This document shows, piece by piece, positions 9,874 through 19,967 of a DNA stretch of 64,000 bases. The translations under genes were made by a program, and so were the position numbers. Numbering within the stretch: position 1 is the stretch's first letter; each line of letters begins with the position of its first letter. Origin of the DNA: Paramoeba atlantica. Taxonomy: Eukaryota; Discosea. The stretch lies in contig CDRNVI010000015.1 in NCBI GenBank assembly GCA_977017575.1, positions 1-64,000 of the forward strand, given 5' to 3'. The notes under the pieces are model-generated. The model had not been told where the DNA came from. It searched no databases and saw only the letters and a list, made by a program, of their open reading frames with translations.

Positions 9874-10458
9874 TGCGCCTCCTCCTTCCTCTAAGGCCTT
9901 GCGTGTCACACACTTCCACGTAACGTTTGGCCTCCGTAGGTGTATTACCGGCGCAGGGTGGAGAAATATTGAATGAAACCAAAGCGTATACTGGTATATC
10001 AGGCCCCAAACTTTCAATAAAAGGTCAATAAAGGAGTTGATTTCGGAAAAATATACTTTTTCACCTTCACCCATAAATTTTTAGTTTTTTTTGCAAAATC
10101 TCAAAAATTGCTATGATCACCCTGGTGGGGAGTGGGGGGGGGGCAGGGGGTACCTATCGGAATTGTTGAAAAACTAGTTATCTTGTCACTGAATTCGATT
10201 CATACATTTTTGTAAACATTTTTTTCGCAAGCTCACCTGAAACGATATCGGGCACGAAATCGGGCCACAAATCGGGCATGAAATCGGGCCACAAATCGGG
10301 CACGAAATCTGCTCTCCTACGGTAGCGAGGGAGCAGTATCTCCCTCAACAAAGTGTTTAATGTACTTTGAAATACAGTAATTGATGCACTTTAAGAGGAC
10401 CGACTCATTGAGCTTTCCCCGTTTTATCATATTTACATTTCGTATTACAATACTTTAA
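9874..10458 (+). other. Spacer before bystin
   Basis: Holds a G-run near 10128-10150, the inverted GACAGATAACTA relative near 10172-10187, and the 12-base tandem array listed next. No gene seen. Confidence 0.6.
10247..10306 (+). repeat. 12-bp tandem repeat, five units in alternating A/B order
   Basis: ATCGGGCACGAA and ATCGGGCCACAA alternate A-B-A-B-A (third unit has one change), so the higher-order unit is 24 bp. Confidence 0.85.
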
Positions 10459-11844
10459 ATGGCCAAAATACGTCGAACCGGATTGAAAGAGATAACGTCC
10501 ACCTCTCTAGAGGATGACATTCACCGCGATCACTACGCGCATCCGAAACGTAAGCTGAAGCCAACTGTCCTTGACACCCGACTTCGGGGCCCGAAACCTC
10601 ACCTCACCTCTTCCACCTGTGGGCTCGATGGCCACGACAACGCCGAAGACAGGGAGGAGGACCGCCCCGGTATGAGTGCTAAAATGACCGCAGCATGGCT
10701 GCAAATGGCAAAGGAAGAGCGGAGCGTCGTGGAGGATCAGGAACAGAACGCCGACCAAGGCAATCTAGACGATGACAGCGACGAGGTCGCACAACTTGAG
10801 ATGGACGGCCCAACCTCCGTTGCGAGCGCATTCCCCGAGTTTACCCAAGACCTCTCCGGTTTCGAACTTGACCCCGAAGAGGAGGCCGCGCTGCAAACCT
10901 TCAAACCCACCGACCTCAGTCAATCCCGTACCTTAGCGGATATTATCATGGCTCAAATTGAACAACAAAAACTGCAACACGAACAACATCAACAAGAACT
11001 CCCAAAACCCCATATTCCCCCCTCTTCCCCCCCTTCCCCCTCCACCCCCTCCCCCTCCCTCTACCCCACCCTCGGCCGCCTCCTCTCCACCTACACCTCC
11101 GGCCCCCTCCCCAAAGCCTTCAAACTCCTCCCCCAGCTCCCCCACTGGGAGCCCCTCCTCCACGCCACCCACCCCCCCGACTGGTCCCCGCACGCGCTCT
11201 ACGCCGCCACCCGTCTCTTCGCCTCGAATCTTAACTCTTCAAGCGCTCAGCGCTTTTTTAATCTCTTCCTACTCCCCGCTATTATCTCAGCACTGGCCTC
11301 CCCGAAATCCGAAGCCAAACTCGCGTTACACCCACTAAGGCTACAGGCGATTCAAAAAGCGATGTTCAAACCCCAGGCCTTTATCGCGGGGTTCCTGATT
11401 CCCTTTTGTGCGACCCCCGAGGTGAGTGCGGCGCAGGCCGGGATCGTTGCGGTCGCGCTTCAACGGAGTTCCATCCCCTCGATTCCGGTAGCGCTCGGGC
11501 TGGTGAAGTTGTCCCAGATGAAGTATAGCCCCGTGACCGCTGTGATGATGAAGACATTGCTGGGGAAACGGAATAAACTGCCCCTCCAGGCGGTGGATAC
11601 CCTTGTGGGGTTCTTTTGTGGTTTTGGCAAAAAAGAAGGGGATAAGGGGGGGAGGGGGGGTCCGGGGGTTCTTCCGGTGAGCTGGCACCAGACGCTGCGG
11701 TTGTTTGTGCAGGTGTATGGGGGGGAGCTGGTGGCGGAGCAGGTGCCGCTGTTGCGGGGGGTCGCCCAGCGGCATTTTCATGCGGAGGTGACGCCGGAGA
11801 TTGTGGCGATGTTAAAGGGGCTGGAGCAGGGTGGGGGGAGGTAG
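10459..11844 (+). CDS. ENP1/BYSL: Bystin / ENP1, 40S ribosome assembly factor
   Basis: Nucleolar and pre-40S assembly factor. 461 residues. The acidic, poorly ordered N-terminal half contains FELDPEEEAALQTF; the conserved bystin helical domain begins near residue 190 and includes LPHWEPLLHATHPPDWSPHA (about 225-244), LYAATRLFASNL, AQRFFNLFLLPAI, ALHPLRLQAIQKAMFKPQAF, LPLQAVDTLVGFF and LPVSWHQTLRLFVQVY, all in family order. The only odd parts are a Pro/Ser insert (about 185-205) and a Gly/Lys insert before LPVSW. The first half of the gene is C-rich and the last third strongly G-rich. LTV1, its partner on pre-40S particles, is encoded 38 kb downstream. Confidence 0.95.
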   Translation: MAKIRRTGLKEITSTSLEDDIHRDHYAHPKRKLKPTVLDTRLRGPKPHLTSSTCGLDGHDNAEDREEDRPGMSAKMTAAWLQMAKEERSVVEDQEQNADQGNLDDDSDEVAQLEMDGPTSVASAFPEFTQDLSGFELDPEEEAALQTFKPTDLSQSRTLADIIMAQIEQQKLQHEQHQQELPKPHIPPSSPPSPSTPSPSLYPTLGRLLSTYTSGPLPKAFKLLPQLPHWEPLLHATHPPDWSPHALYAATRLFASNLNSSSAQRFFNLFLLPAIISALASPKSEAKLALHPLRLQAIQKAMFKPQAFIAGFLIPFCATPEVSAAQAGIVAVALQRSSIPSIPVALGLVKLSQMKYSPVTAVMMKTLLGKRNKLPLQAVDTLVGFFCGFGKKEGDKGGRGGPGVLPVSWHQTLRLFVQVYGGELVAEQVPLLRGVAQRHFHAEVTPEIVAMLKGLEQGGGR

Positions 11845-12105
11845 GGGAGGGCGAGGGGCGGGTGAGGAGGTAGTTTTTAAAATTTGGAGGAGAAAAGTTT
11901 TTTTGGATTGTGTTAAGGGAAAGCGGTAAGGAGAATTTATGTGGAGGAAATTAAGATGTAATGTGCAACAAGTGAAATTTCCTCATGCCGGAAAAATATC
12001 AAAGTACTTCACTGCGGGAAATCAGTGCGAGATTCGTTTGCTCAACACAACGTTTTCAAAAATGTACATCTCTTTTTTCATAGTTTTATTGTCCTCTTTA
12101 GCGAA

Positions 12106-12720
12106 ATGATAAATTCGTTACTACGCATCCTCTCCGCAGACACTCCTTCGAAACCTGCGACGCGTGCAAAGATTCGAGGTGCAGTTCTGCCCGTGGAATA
12201 TGATCTGGAGCGGTTTATTAGTAATGTGACTAATCCAAGCTCAACATGGACAGTAGCAAACCATGCGTTCAAGTGGGACGGTGTGCGAAAAAATCGTGAC
12301 GAGGTAGTGGGGGAAATTGTGTGGCAGGGGCGTAGTCTCTCAGGAACATTGTGCTGGGAGTACATGCCAAGCACACTTACATTTTTTGACATTCAAGATA
12401 ATCGTATGGCAGGCGAAGTGACGTTTAGCGTATTGCCCCATACGCTAAAAACATTAACACTTTCTCGCAATTGCTTTACGGGACATCTGGATATGGCATC
12501 TGTTCCGCGCACCCTGTCAGCATTGTTTTTAGTCTCAAATAGATTTCATGGCGAAGTGAGGACGAGACAAATCTACCCAGAACTTGCTTATTTCTACATA
12601 TCCGACAATCCTGATCTTACAGGGAGTATTGTTCAAGCGCAACTCGCCAATCCCGACGTAAAACTCGGCTCTATGCTTTCAGCTGGGTACATAGGCAACA
12701 CTCAAGTGGAAGTGCATTGA
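12106..12720 (+). CDS. LRR protein, divergent family member
   Basis: 204 residues from ATG 12106, which follows a pyrimidine tract and TTTAG at 12097-12101. The cap reads VEYDLERFISNVTNPSSTW with KWDGVRKN, then about five repeats (LPHTLKTLTLSRNCFTGHL, VPRTLSALFLVSNRFHGEV). The usual cap Cys residues are missing, as in the 8665 protein, so these two form one subfamily apart from the members with the CxWxGVTC cap. No signal peptide or membrane anchor evident. Function unknown. Confidence 0.75.
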   Translation: MINSLLRILSADTPSKPATRAKIRGAVLPVEYDLERFISNVTNPSSTWTVANHAFKWDGVRKNRDEVVGEIVWQGRSLSGTLCWEYMPSTLTFFDIQDNRMAGEVTFSVLPHTLKTLTLSRNCFTGHLDMASVPRTLSALFLVSNRFHGEVRTRQIYPELAYFYISDNPDLTGSIVQAQLANPDVKLGSMLSAGYIGNTQVEVH

Positions 12721-13236
12721 AGATTGATGCTTCAGTAGGTGTTATTGCTGTTATGAAGCTCAGGAGTAGAAAAGAAGACGAGGGATAAATCTTTAATTTC
12801 CACTGCACGAGAGATCTATAGAATCTGTAAATAGAAAAGATGCTTGTTGTCTAATAATTACAAACATAAAAAATGTTGGTTGTCTAAATGTTTATATCAA
12901 ATGATAAGGAAAGCACATGCATCTGCTTCTTATATCCTATAACGCACTTCATTATAGAGAAATACTCTGCAAACCCACTGACTAGTGAAGATTAAACTAT
13001 TTTTGAATAGACAACCGTATCAGAGCTGAACATACGATTTGCTTGGTCAATTTTATCAGTTTTTTATTGATTTTCATCCGAAATAGTGCTGTGATACAAA
13101 AAGAAGTATGTTACAGAACTCATTGCCCTATTTCATGTAGGCTTGAATTATTCAAGCTCAAATTCTAATATATCTGTAGTCGAGAGGGACCAAAGACGAA
13201 CGAAGGGGCAAAAGAGTTGCTCATAGAGCTGTTCTG
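12721..13236 (+). other. AT-rich spacer, nothing recognised
   Basis: About 515 bases. Two imperfect copies of a GTTGTCTAA-containing segment lie near 12845-12890. No gene or stable structure seen. Confidence 0.5.
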
Positions 13237-13962
13237 ATGTGCTACAACCATAAAAATAATGAAGACTCCAAACCGCCTTCACCCGAAAACAGCGTCGTGA
13301 ATTTACCATCTCCTTCCTTACAACCTAACATGCGAGGCCCACTGCTGGTCTGTTTTGACTTTGATCGAACCATCACGACACAACACACGCACGGCGTGCA
13401 GCCGCTTCAAAATCTAACAGAGACCCATGTTCGTCGAAACTTTCGTGATTTCTCATTTTTCTCTCATTTGTGTCATTCCTTACACAACGCGGGACATCGG
13501 CTCGCCATTGCGACGTTTGCAGACTCTCGTTTTGCGCGGCATATTCCCGTGGAGAGGAGTCCTATCGCTGGGGCTGCCCTTGTGTTACGGTACATGGACG
13601 TAGCTTTTGGTTCTCCACGTCCTTTTCTACAAGAAAGTGACATGGCATGTTGGTATGAGTCCAATCAGGTCCGGGGAAAAAATGCGCATCTCCGAGAGCT
13701 GCGGTACAAGTTTACGAAATCCTGCAGTGCGCGTGATAAGAGACGGGGCCGATTCCCGCGCGAGAGAGTCGTGCTCTTTGATGATGACGAGAACAATATA
13801 AGAAGAGCGGAAGAGAAAGGCTACAAAGCGTTTCACTGTCCCGACGGGCTCACCGGTCGATGGTTTCATGCACACCCAAGACTGTCTTCCACCCTATGTG
13901 TTAACCCACCAATAGCAGCATCTGATATAAGTGGCTTTTCTAAGCAACACAAGATACCATAA
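13237..13962 (+). CDS. HAD-superfamily-like protein
   Basis: 241 residues. The HAD motif I DFDRT (Asp41, Asp43, Thr45; DxDxT) is clear after a strand PLLVCF. GHRLAIATFADSR matches motif II (Thr after a hydrophobic strand), and VVLFDDDENNIRRAEEKGYKA, given here as DDDENN near residue 185, fits motif IV acidic residues. This suggests a phosphatase or phosphotransferase acting on an unknown substrate. ATG 13237 is used; a second Met at 13330 (MRGPLL) sits just before motif I and is an equally good start. No targeting signal is visible. Confidence 0.7.
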   Translation: MCYNHKNNEDSKPPSPENSVVNLPSPSLQPNMRGPLLVCFDFDRTITTQHTHGVQPLQNLTETHVRRNFRDFSFFSHLCHSLHNAGHRLAIATFADSRFARHIPVERSPIAGAALVLRYMDVAFGSPRPFLQESDMACWYESNQVRGKNAHLRELRYKFTKSCSARDKRRGRFPRERVVLFDDDENNIRRAEEKGYKAFHCPDGLTGRWFHAHPRLSSTLCVNPPIAASDISGFSKQHKIP

Positions 13963-14229
13963 AGAGCAGAAATGCTTAGCTTTCTTGCTTGGTTACTTGA
14001 TGAAATTAAAATCCTTCTACAATATCAATACATATTGAATACTCAACATTGTATACATTGTAAATGAAGTACATATGGAACGTAGCAGACTATTACGTTT
14101 TTCTATTTGCCCGACGCAACTGTATCTAACTTTATCTAGGCATTGTAAAGAAACGGCAATTGCAGAAAAACCTGAGATTCTAGAAATGACTTCGTTCAAT
14201 ATCATATTCGAACGCTACTGTATTATGAT

Positions 14230-17196
14230 ATGATACGCATTGTGTCCTGTCTTTTACGGCGCGAACCGTCAGATCGACTTGATCCTGAAACGACTACAAA
14301 CGATACGGAACCCGCTACGCCGACGATCCCAACCACTTCAACGGCAGATTCTAACGGCAACAACCGCACAAGGATCGAAAGAGAACATGTCGGTTCCACA
14401 GACCCCCTGTCCGGCGCCAAATCCTTAGATTCTCCAGCATCCATCGAGACCCCTCCTGACCCCGAATCCAATATTCCTTCCGAGTGTGACGAAGTTGAGA
14501 CCGAAAATTCATCCAATGCCCATGAAAATTTACCTCATGCTTCTTCCCTTCGTAAAGACGCCATCCCCGATCATGCATCCCTCGACTTCTCTTCCCATGC
14601 CATGACATCCGATCGCATCGCATCCAAAACGGAAACCACAACAGAGAGCGCGACGACAAAGATGGAAAATCATGATTGCGATATCCATGATGGTGATACG
14701 GAGACCAACCATCCTGATCTTATACATCACGATGTGGATGCCAATCATGCTCTGGATACAAATCGAGATACAGATACAAATCGAGATACGGATACCCATC
14801 ATGATCTTGATACAAATCGTGATACGGACACAAATCACAATCTTGATACAAATCAAGATAGCGTTACCAATCCCGACCTTGATACCCATCGTGCTAGCGA
14901 TACCAATCCCGACCTTGATACCCATCGAGATACGGATACCCATCACAATCTTGATACCAACCATGATCGCGGTACCCATCGAGATAGCCATAAATCGGAC
15001 CGTTCCCCCTCTCTGCCCTCCGAGCCCCCACCTCGTATGGCCACAGACGATGAGATTCTCGCAGAAGTGCTGGCCGCGGAGCAAACGTTCCCGATCTCCC
15101 CCCTTGTCTACACGTGTGACATTTGCCCTAAAGTCATCTTTAGCTCCGAGGCCTCCCTGGAGCACCACGTCGCGACCCGACATAAGAGTATGATGGAGGG
15201 GATTCATGATGTGTTGGGGCGTCGGAAGGAACTGATGCAGCGGGAGGGAACCCCGAACAAGGCGAATACAGCGGAAACAGAGAAAACGAGCGCGTATGAA
15301 CAAAAGGTACGAAATCTCGGAAAGCGTGCGTTCGAGATTGCCGCAGGACGCGATGCGGGGTATGAAATGTTACGTCGAGCCGCGCTGGCACGACAGCAGC
15401 TGCAGTGTGTGGTGTCGCAATGGAATGCAAACGCGGAGGTGTTTATCTTTGGTTCGAGTCTCGTGATGGGGTCCTGGGACGGGAACTCGGACCTGGATTT
15501 TGCGGTCGTCGATCCAAAGGCGTTTATGGAACGGAAATGGCCCCCGGATGAGCGTCATGCGGTACGGGAGCTTACGACGCTACTCGAGGCTGCTGGGCTG
15601 CGGACGTCCTCACTGGAGTGCGTGGACAGTGCCCGGGTGCCGATTGTGAAGCATAAAACGCTTCAGGGGGATTTGTGGAAACCTGGAGAAGAGGGGAAGG
15701 ATGAGTCTGGTCGCGAGCGTCGTAGTGTGACGGTGTCGTGCGTGGTAGTGCCGAAGGAGTTTGATGCAGAAAAATTAGAGACACACGTGCGTGACGTCGT
15801 GAGGGAGGCTGGGGTGTTGGAAACATCTTCGTGGGATAACCGTCGTGGGTTACGCGTGGTGTGTGCCACGACGACGGATGCACTAGTTGCGACGTTGAAT
15901 TTGAATCGAAATCTGAAGTCGGAAAAGGTGGTTAAGCTCCGCGCTCGGCCCTCGAACAGCATGCGAGCGCCAGAAATTCACGGAGTGGACTTTGACCTGT
16001 GCTTGCGGCAGTTTGGTATTCGAAACTCGGAGTATCTTCGGCAGCTGCACAGTTCTTTTCCAAACAGCCCGTATCTTCGATGTGGGGCCGTCATTGTCAA
16101 GGAATGGTCAAAACTGTGGGGTGTGAATAACTCATTCATGGGGTTTCTGACATCTTATGCGGTAAACATCATGTGGATCTACTTTTTAATGCAACGAAAT
16201 GTAATTCCCTATGTAGATCCCGCGTCTACCTCGGAAGACCCGAGTAAGGCGGCAAGGGAACCCACCCATGTTTCCATACTTCCTGGCGACTTTGAGGAGC
16301 CCAGTTCTCAACTCCAAATGGGAGAGCTGCTGACCCAGTTTTTTCATTTCTATGCCACTGAATTTGACTGGGAAAATCATGTTATCACGCTAAACCGGCC
16401 CGGAATCACAACCAAAAGTGCGTTGAAGTGGGAACCCGTCAACGAAGTCAAGCTCAGCCGGCAGAGCAAAAACGTACGCTATGTGCTGTGCATCGAGGAC
16501 CCCTATGAGCCCAACCTCAACCTTGGGCGACATTTGGGCATCTGCAAGGCACGCAAAATTAAAGCCGAGTTTATACGCGCTGCATTGTCTCTCCGAGATG
16601 AACCGCCGGAGAGCTGTGCGCTTTTTCTTGTCAAAGGCGCCCCGACGCCTCACGTCGCGCTTCGTGATCCCCCAAACGAAGCCGTGGAGAAACTCCGCGA
16701 AGTTACTGAAGCCCATTTCAAGTCCCAGGAGGCCAATGACACTGCACAGCCCGTCACCATTGACTCCCTCCGTGACGCATTTCTCCAGGAGGCTCCGGAG
16801 GCTTTTAAAACAACCACTCAGTTCTGGAAATGGCGTATTCTAATACGTCGCCTCGGGCTGCGTCAAGTCATCGATCGTATCGAGCGTCGCACACGCTTTG
16901 CCTTCACCCCCTCCCATGGACGTGGGGAAGCCATGGTGCGCATTCCGACGACACGAAATCGACAGGAGAACCCCTCGAGTCCAGCTACAGGCTCAGGGGT
17001 GCAGGGATCCGATAACAGTAAGAGTCCTCCTGTAATAGTAAAGGTGAGTGCACCTGCAGGGAGGATATCCACTTTGCCATGGAACCCCACATTGGGTGTG
17101 TACTCCCGCATCGGGATGCGGAGCTTCCGAGGAAGGGAGACACTTTGGAATAGTGCGGTCCGTGTCTTTTCGAAGTGCGTTCGACCTTTTGTCTGA
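14230..17196 (+). CDS. RET1: RNA-editing terminal uridylyltransferase RET1
   Basis: Mitochondrial TUTase that adds U-tails to guide RNAs and acts on mitochondrial mRNA and rRNA in kinetoplastids. 988 residues, close to the trypanosome enzyme. The N-terminus (MIRIVSCLLRREPSD) is basic and free of acid for 12 residues, consistent with mitochondrial import. A low-complexity Asp/Thr/His/Asn repeat fills about 168-255. A C2H2 zinc finger (YTCDICPKVIF ... HHVATRH) starts at about residue 294, a RET1 hallmark. The nucleotidyltransferase core has GSS at 408-410 and catalytic Asp421 and Asp423 (DLD); the third Asp is in VDFDLCL (Asp589). The long insertion between them is typical of RET1. The PAP-associated region follows (WSKLWGVNNSFMGFLTSYAV, YATEFDWENHVITLN). 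Confidence 0.93.
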   Translation: MIRIVSCLLRREPSDRLDPETTTNDTEPATPTIPTTSTADSNGNNRTRIEREHVGSTDPLSGAKSLDSPASIETPPDPESNIPSECDEVETENSSNAHENLPHASSLRKDAIPDHASLDFSSHAMTSDRIASKTETTTESATTKMENHDCDIHDGDTETNHPDLIHHDVDANHALDTNRDTDTNRDTDTHHDLDTNRDTDTNHNLDTNQDSVTNPDLDTHRASDTNPDLDTHRDTDTHHNLDTNHDRGTHRDSHKSDRSPSLPSEPPPRMATDDEILAEVLAAEQTFPISPLVYTCDICPKVIFSSEASLEHHVATRHKSMMEGIHDVLGRRKELMQREGTPNKANTAETEKTSAYEQKVRNLGKRAFEIAAGRDAGYEMLRRAALARQQLQCVVSQWNANAEVFIFGSSLVMGSWDGNSDLDFAVVDPKAFMERKWPPDERHAVRELTTLLEAAGLRTSSLECVDSARVPIVKHKTLQGDLWKPGEEGKDESGRERRSVTVSCVVVPKEFDAEKLETHVRDVVREAGVLETSSWDNRRGLRVVCATTTDALVATLNLNRNLKSEKVVKLRARPSNSMRAPEIHGVDFDLCLRQFGIRNSEYLRQLHSSFPNSPYLRCGAVIVKEWSKLWGVNNSFMGFLTSYAVNIMWIYFLMQRNVIPYVDPASTSEDPSKAAREPTHVSILPGDFEEPSSQLQMGELLTQFFHFYATEFDWENHVITLNRPGITTKSALKWEPVNEVKLSRQSKNVRYVLCIEDPYEPNLNLGRHLGICKARKIKAEFIRAALSLRDEPPESCALFLVKGAPTPHVALRDPPNEAVEKLREVTEAHFKSQEANDTAQPVTIDSLRDAFLQEAPEAFKTTTQFWKWRILIRRLGLRQVIDRIERRTRFAFTPSHGRGEAMVRIPTTRNRQENPSSPATGSGVQGSDNSKSPPVIVKVSAPAGRISTLPWNPTLGVYSRIGMRSFRGRETLWNSAVRVFSKCVRPFV
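14732..14991 (+). repeat. Degenerate 18-bp repeat coding DTNRDT-type peptides in RET1
   Basis: Units like GATACAAATCGAGATACG recur, encoding Asp-Thr/Val-Asn/His-x-Asp-Thr/Leu blocks. The array lies N-terminal to the zinc finger. Confidence 0.85.
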
Positions 17197-17473
17197 ATCG
17201 GGCCTCCTTGTTGAGAGTCACTTTATAAGGCATCTTTCGCTTCGGAGAGATTCTCTTTATTGGATAACCGTCATGAATTATGTACTCTAGTAAATAAAAC
17301 ACTCATTATGATAGTGAACTTTGAAAGGCTTGAAAGCGTTTAAATTAAAATACTCAAGTTCAATAAGCGTTTTGTTTTCGAACATTCAAAAGCAATTTCA
17401 CATTACTCACATCTAAGTTTTATTCATTCAATCGTCTTTTTCACCCCTACTTTGTGCGTTTACATGTCGTGAA

Positions 17474-19720
17474 ATGTTCGCCAGATGGAAACGTATCCTT
17501 TTCGCGTTCCCTCCCTCGCTCAAAAGGATGAACGGAGCACATTCCGAAGAAAGCGGACTACACACTCTCCTACACGCGATTGCGAAACGTGGGGATAACT
17601 ATACACACCTTGAAGCTGCTTATGTTCTTAAATCATTGCGTGATCTTCCTTTAATTGGAAAAGCTGAGGAGAAAACAACTAACGGCATTACCCCTACCTC
17701 GTCCGGGAGCGACTCGGAGAAAGATTATCTCGAATATCTTCGAAACTCTCTCGCGGTTGTACGCTCCACTCTCGCCACCAAACCCCCTTCGAGTTACTCC
17801 ATGACCATCTGGTCCCACTGCGTGCAACCCTGCGAGAACGCGGCCTTTGTCTCCCAAACCGAGGCCGTGGATGTGCTCACGTCCTTGAATGTCATTGGTG
17901 CGACCTCGCTGCTCATCGCCTTGGCACGGCTCGGAGTCAACGACGAGTCCCTGCTGGCACGTATCGTCGAGACTTTTAAAAAGTATCCCCATCAGCTCTC
18001 CGCACACAACATTTCGAATGCACTCAACTCTATGAGTAAACTTGAGTTCGCCCATCAAGAGACTCTGGACGTGCTGTGCCGGGAGGGGAGAATACGAAAA
18101 AAGGATTTCACCCCACAAGGTATTGCGACCTCTCTGAATGCACTCTCACATGTTTCAATACCTCTCGCGAAGGAGGAGTTTATAGGAGCGCTGAAAGAAC
18201 ACACGCGAGAGACCTGTGGGAAATTTACAGGTCAAACCTCTGCGATCGTGCTGGGTGCGCTGTACCGTCTAGGAGCCGGTAAAGCCGATCGCACGGTACA
18301 GAAAGTGTTATCCCTTGCGCCACGCAGTATCCCAGGAATGGATGCTCACAGTATTGCCTCTATTGCGCGTACGTTATCCCAATATGAAATAACAGACCCC
18401 AAATTATTTTCGCGCATCGTAAAGCGAGCCATTGAACGTATTCATGATTTCCCTCCCCAGGGGATTGTGTTTTTATTACGATTCGCTTCGGATTATGCAA
18501 ATGTCGCAGAAGTTGCCACCGAACGTTCAGCTTTGCTTAATGCCTTGGTGCTACAAATTATGCGACAAGTTCCTTCGTATAACTGCGTGAGTGTTACGGC
18601 CTCGTTGCAAGGGTTAGCAAAATGTGGAATGGTTTCTGAGGAGGCCGTCGCCCACGCGTTGTTTACCCGAGCGATGGAGTTGCTGGAAAAAGCGTCGGAA
18701 CAACAGCCCAGTAAGTTTGTCACGGACTGTGCCATTTTTGGCGGACAATCGCTCGGCATGCTGTTTGCAGGGCTGCATGATTTTCAGTACGCCAATGAGA
18801 AGTTAAGTATTGCCGCAGTTGCGCTTGCAAAGCGTTGGCTGGGGTGGTATGAAAGTGACACGGCGGTGCACCTGTTGTGGGGGCTGTCGATGATGGATCA
18901 AATTCCCGAGGCACGAACCGAGCTAGTCTCTTTAATTTATGAAAAAATTGCTCCCGAGCTGTCGTCAAAAAGCGGAAAAATGCTCTCCTCCGTGGTCACC
19001 TCCTATGAGCGGGTCGGGCTTGCCGATGAGACGTTTCTGGAGGCAATGATAGACGCCATCAAGAGTCAGGCCGCGAGGCTAGAGCCGTATCACCTTTCTT
19101 TGATACTTACAAGTTTATATCGAATGGGATACACCGAAGTGCGGGAGCTGACAGCGCATTGCATTGCGAGTTTCTCGCTCAAGCCCCAGGAGAAGGGGAG
19201 TACCTCCCTGGTACGTTTGTTAAACATGGCAGTGGTCACGGAGATTGATATCCTACCCACCCGTTTAAACGAGCTGGTCGCTCTGATTGTGCTGCAGCTT
19301 TCCCACATGTCCTGCTTTGAGATCAGTCACGCACTGCATTTTGCGAAAGTGTTTGTGCCTCTGGAGGATACCTCTCTATCGTTGCTCTCGGAAGCGGCCA
19401 GTGCAAGGCTGCTAGAGGCACTAGGTTACGGGCTAACGTGGCCCATTGCACAACGCTTATTGGAGTTCTACAGCTCCACGTACACTTGTCCGCCGAGTTT
19501 ATTAAATAAGCTCGCAAAAAATCTTTGTAATATAGAAATTAAGAGCGTGAAATCAGTTACGCGTACGGTTGCTGTGCTGAAGATCTTAGGAGAGCTTAGA
19601 ACGAAAGATGAAACGTTTACCGAATTAGTAAAAAAGGCTTTGCTATGTGCCAAGAAATTTGGTGTCAGAGATGCTTTACCCGTACTCGAGTCTTTAGTTC
19701 CCGAATTTTCGGCCGAGTAA
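17474..19720 (+). CDS. Helical-repeat protein, probably mitochondrial
   Basis: 748 residues. The start MFARWKRILFAFPPSLKRMN is basic and amphipathic, a good mitochondrial presequence. The rest is an all-helical array with recurring short hairpins of about 35-40 residues (LSAHNISNALNSMSKLEF, FTPQGIATSLNALSHV, GMDAHSIASIARTLSQYEI, CVSVTASLQGLAKCGMV, LEPYHLSLILTSLYRMGY). That pattern resembles OPR/heptatricopeptide and FASTK-type arrays, used for mitochondrial RNA binding; kinetoplastid editing-support (RESC) complexes contain comparable helical proteins. No RAP domain is seen at the C-terminus. The exact identity is not resolved. Confidence 0.7.
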   Translation: MFARWKRILFAFPPSLKRMNGAHSEESGLHTLLHAIAKRGDNYTHLEAAYVLKSLRDLPLIGKAEEKTTNGITPTSSGSDSEKDYLEYLRNSLAVVRSTLATKPPSSYSMTIWSHCVQPCENAAFVSQTEAVDVLTSLNVIGATSLLIALARLGVNDESLLARIVETFKKYPHQLSAHNISNALNSMSKLEFAHQETLDVLCREGRIRKKDFTPQGIATSLNALSHVSIPLAKEEFIGALKEHTRETCGKFTGQTSAIVLGALYRLGAGKADRTVQKVLSLAPRSIPGMDAHSIASIARTLSQYEITDPKLFSRIVKRAIERIHDFPPQGIVFLLRFASDYANVAEVATERSALLNALVLQIMRQVPSYNCVSVTASLQGLAKCGMVSEEAVAHALFTRAMELLEKASEQQPSKFVTDCAIFGGQSLGMLFAGLHDFQYANEKLSIAAVALAKRWLGWYESDTAVHLLWGLSMMDQIPEARTELVSLIYEKIAPELSSKSGKMLSSVVTSYERVGLADETFLEAMIDAIKSQAARLEPYHLSLILTSLYRMGYTEVRELTAHCIASFSLKPQEKGSTSLVRLLNMAVVTEIDILPTRLNELVALIVLQLSHMSCFEISHALHFAKVFVPLEDTSLSLLSEAASARLLEALGYGLTWPIAQRLLEFYSSTYTCPPSLLNKLAKNLCNIEIKSVKSVTRTVAVLKILGELRTKDETFTELVKKALLCAKKFGVRDALPVLESLVPEFSAE

Positions 19721-19967
19721 TTCAGGATATTTTAAAAGTTTGTAGATGTTATACACCTCAGTAGCATTTTAATTTTTAGCCCCTCTTTCGAGAGTTTAAA
19801 ATATTTAATTGTTGTAAACTGAAAGTTATTATCAAGCTATTCCAAGGTTATGCTACACATTACAAAAACTTTTGAACTCTACGAAAATTTTCTCCCTAAT
19901 CTACGCCGAAGACTATACGCTTCGTTCTATTATTTCCATAATATTTATTGTAGTATCTCCATTTTCA

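Noticed and set aside
10247-10306. Short regularly spaced repeats resembling a CRISPR array
   Set aside because: Units are 12 bp with no spacers, in a eukaryotic genome.
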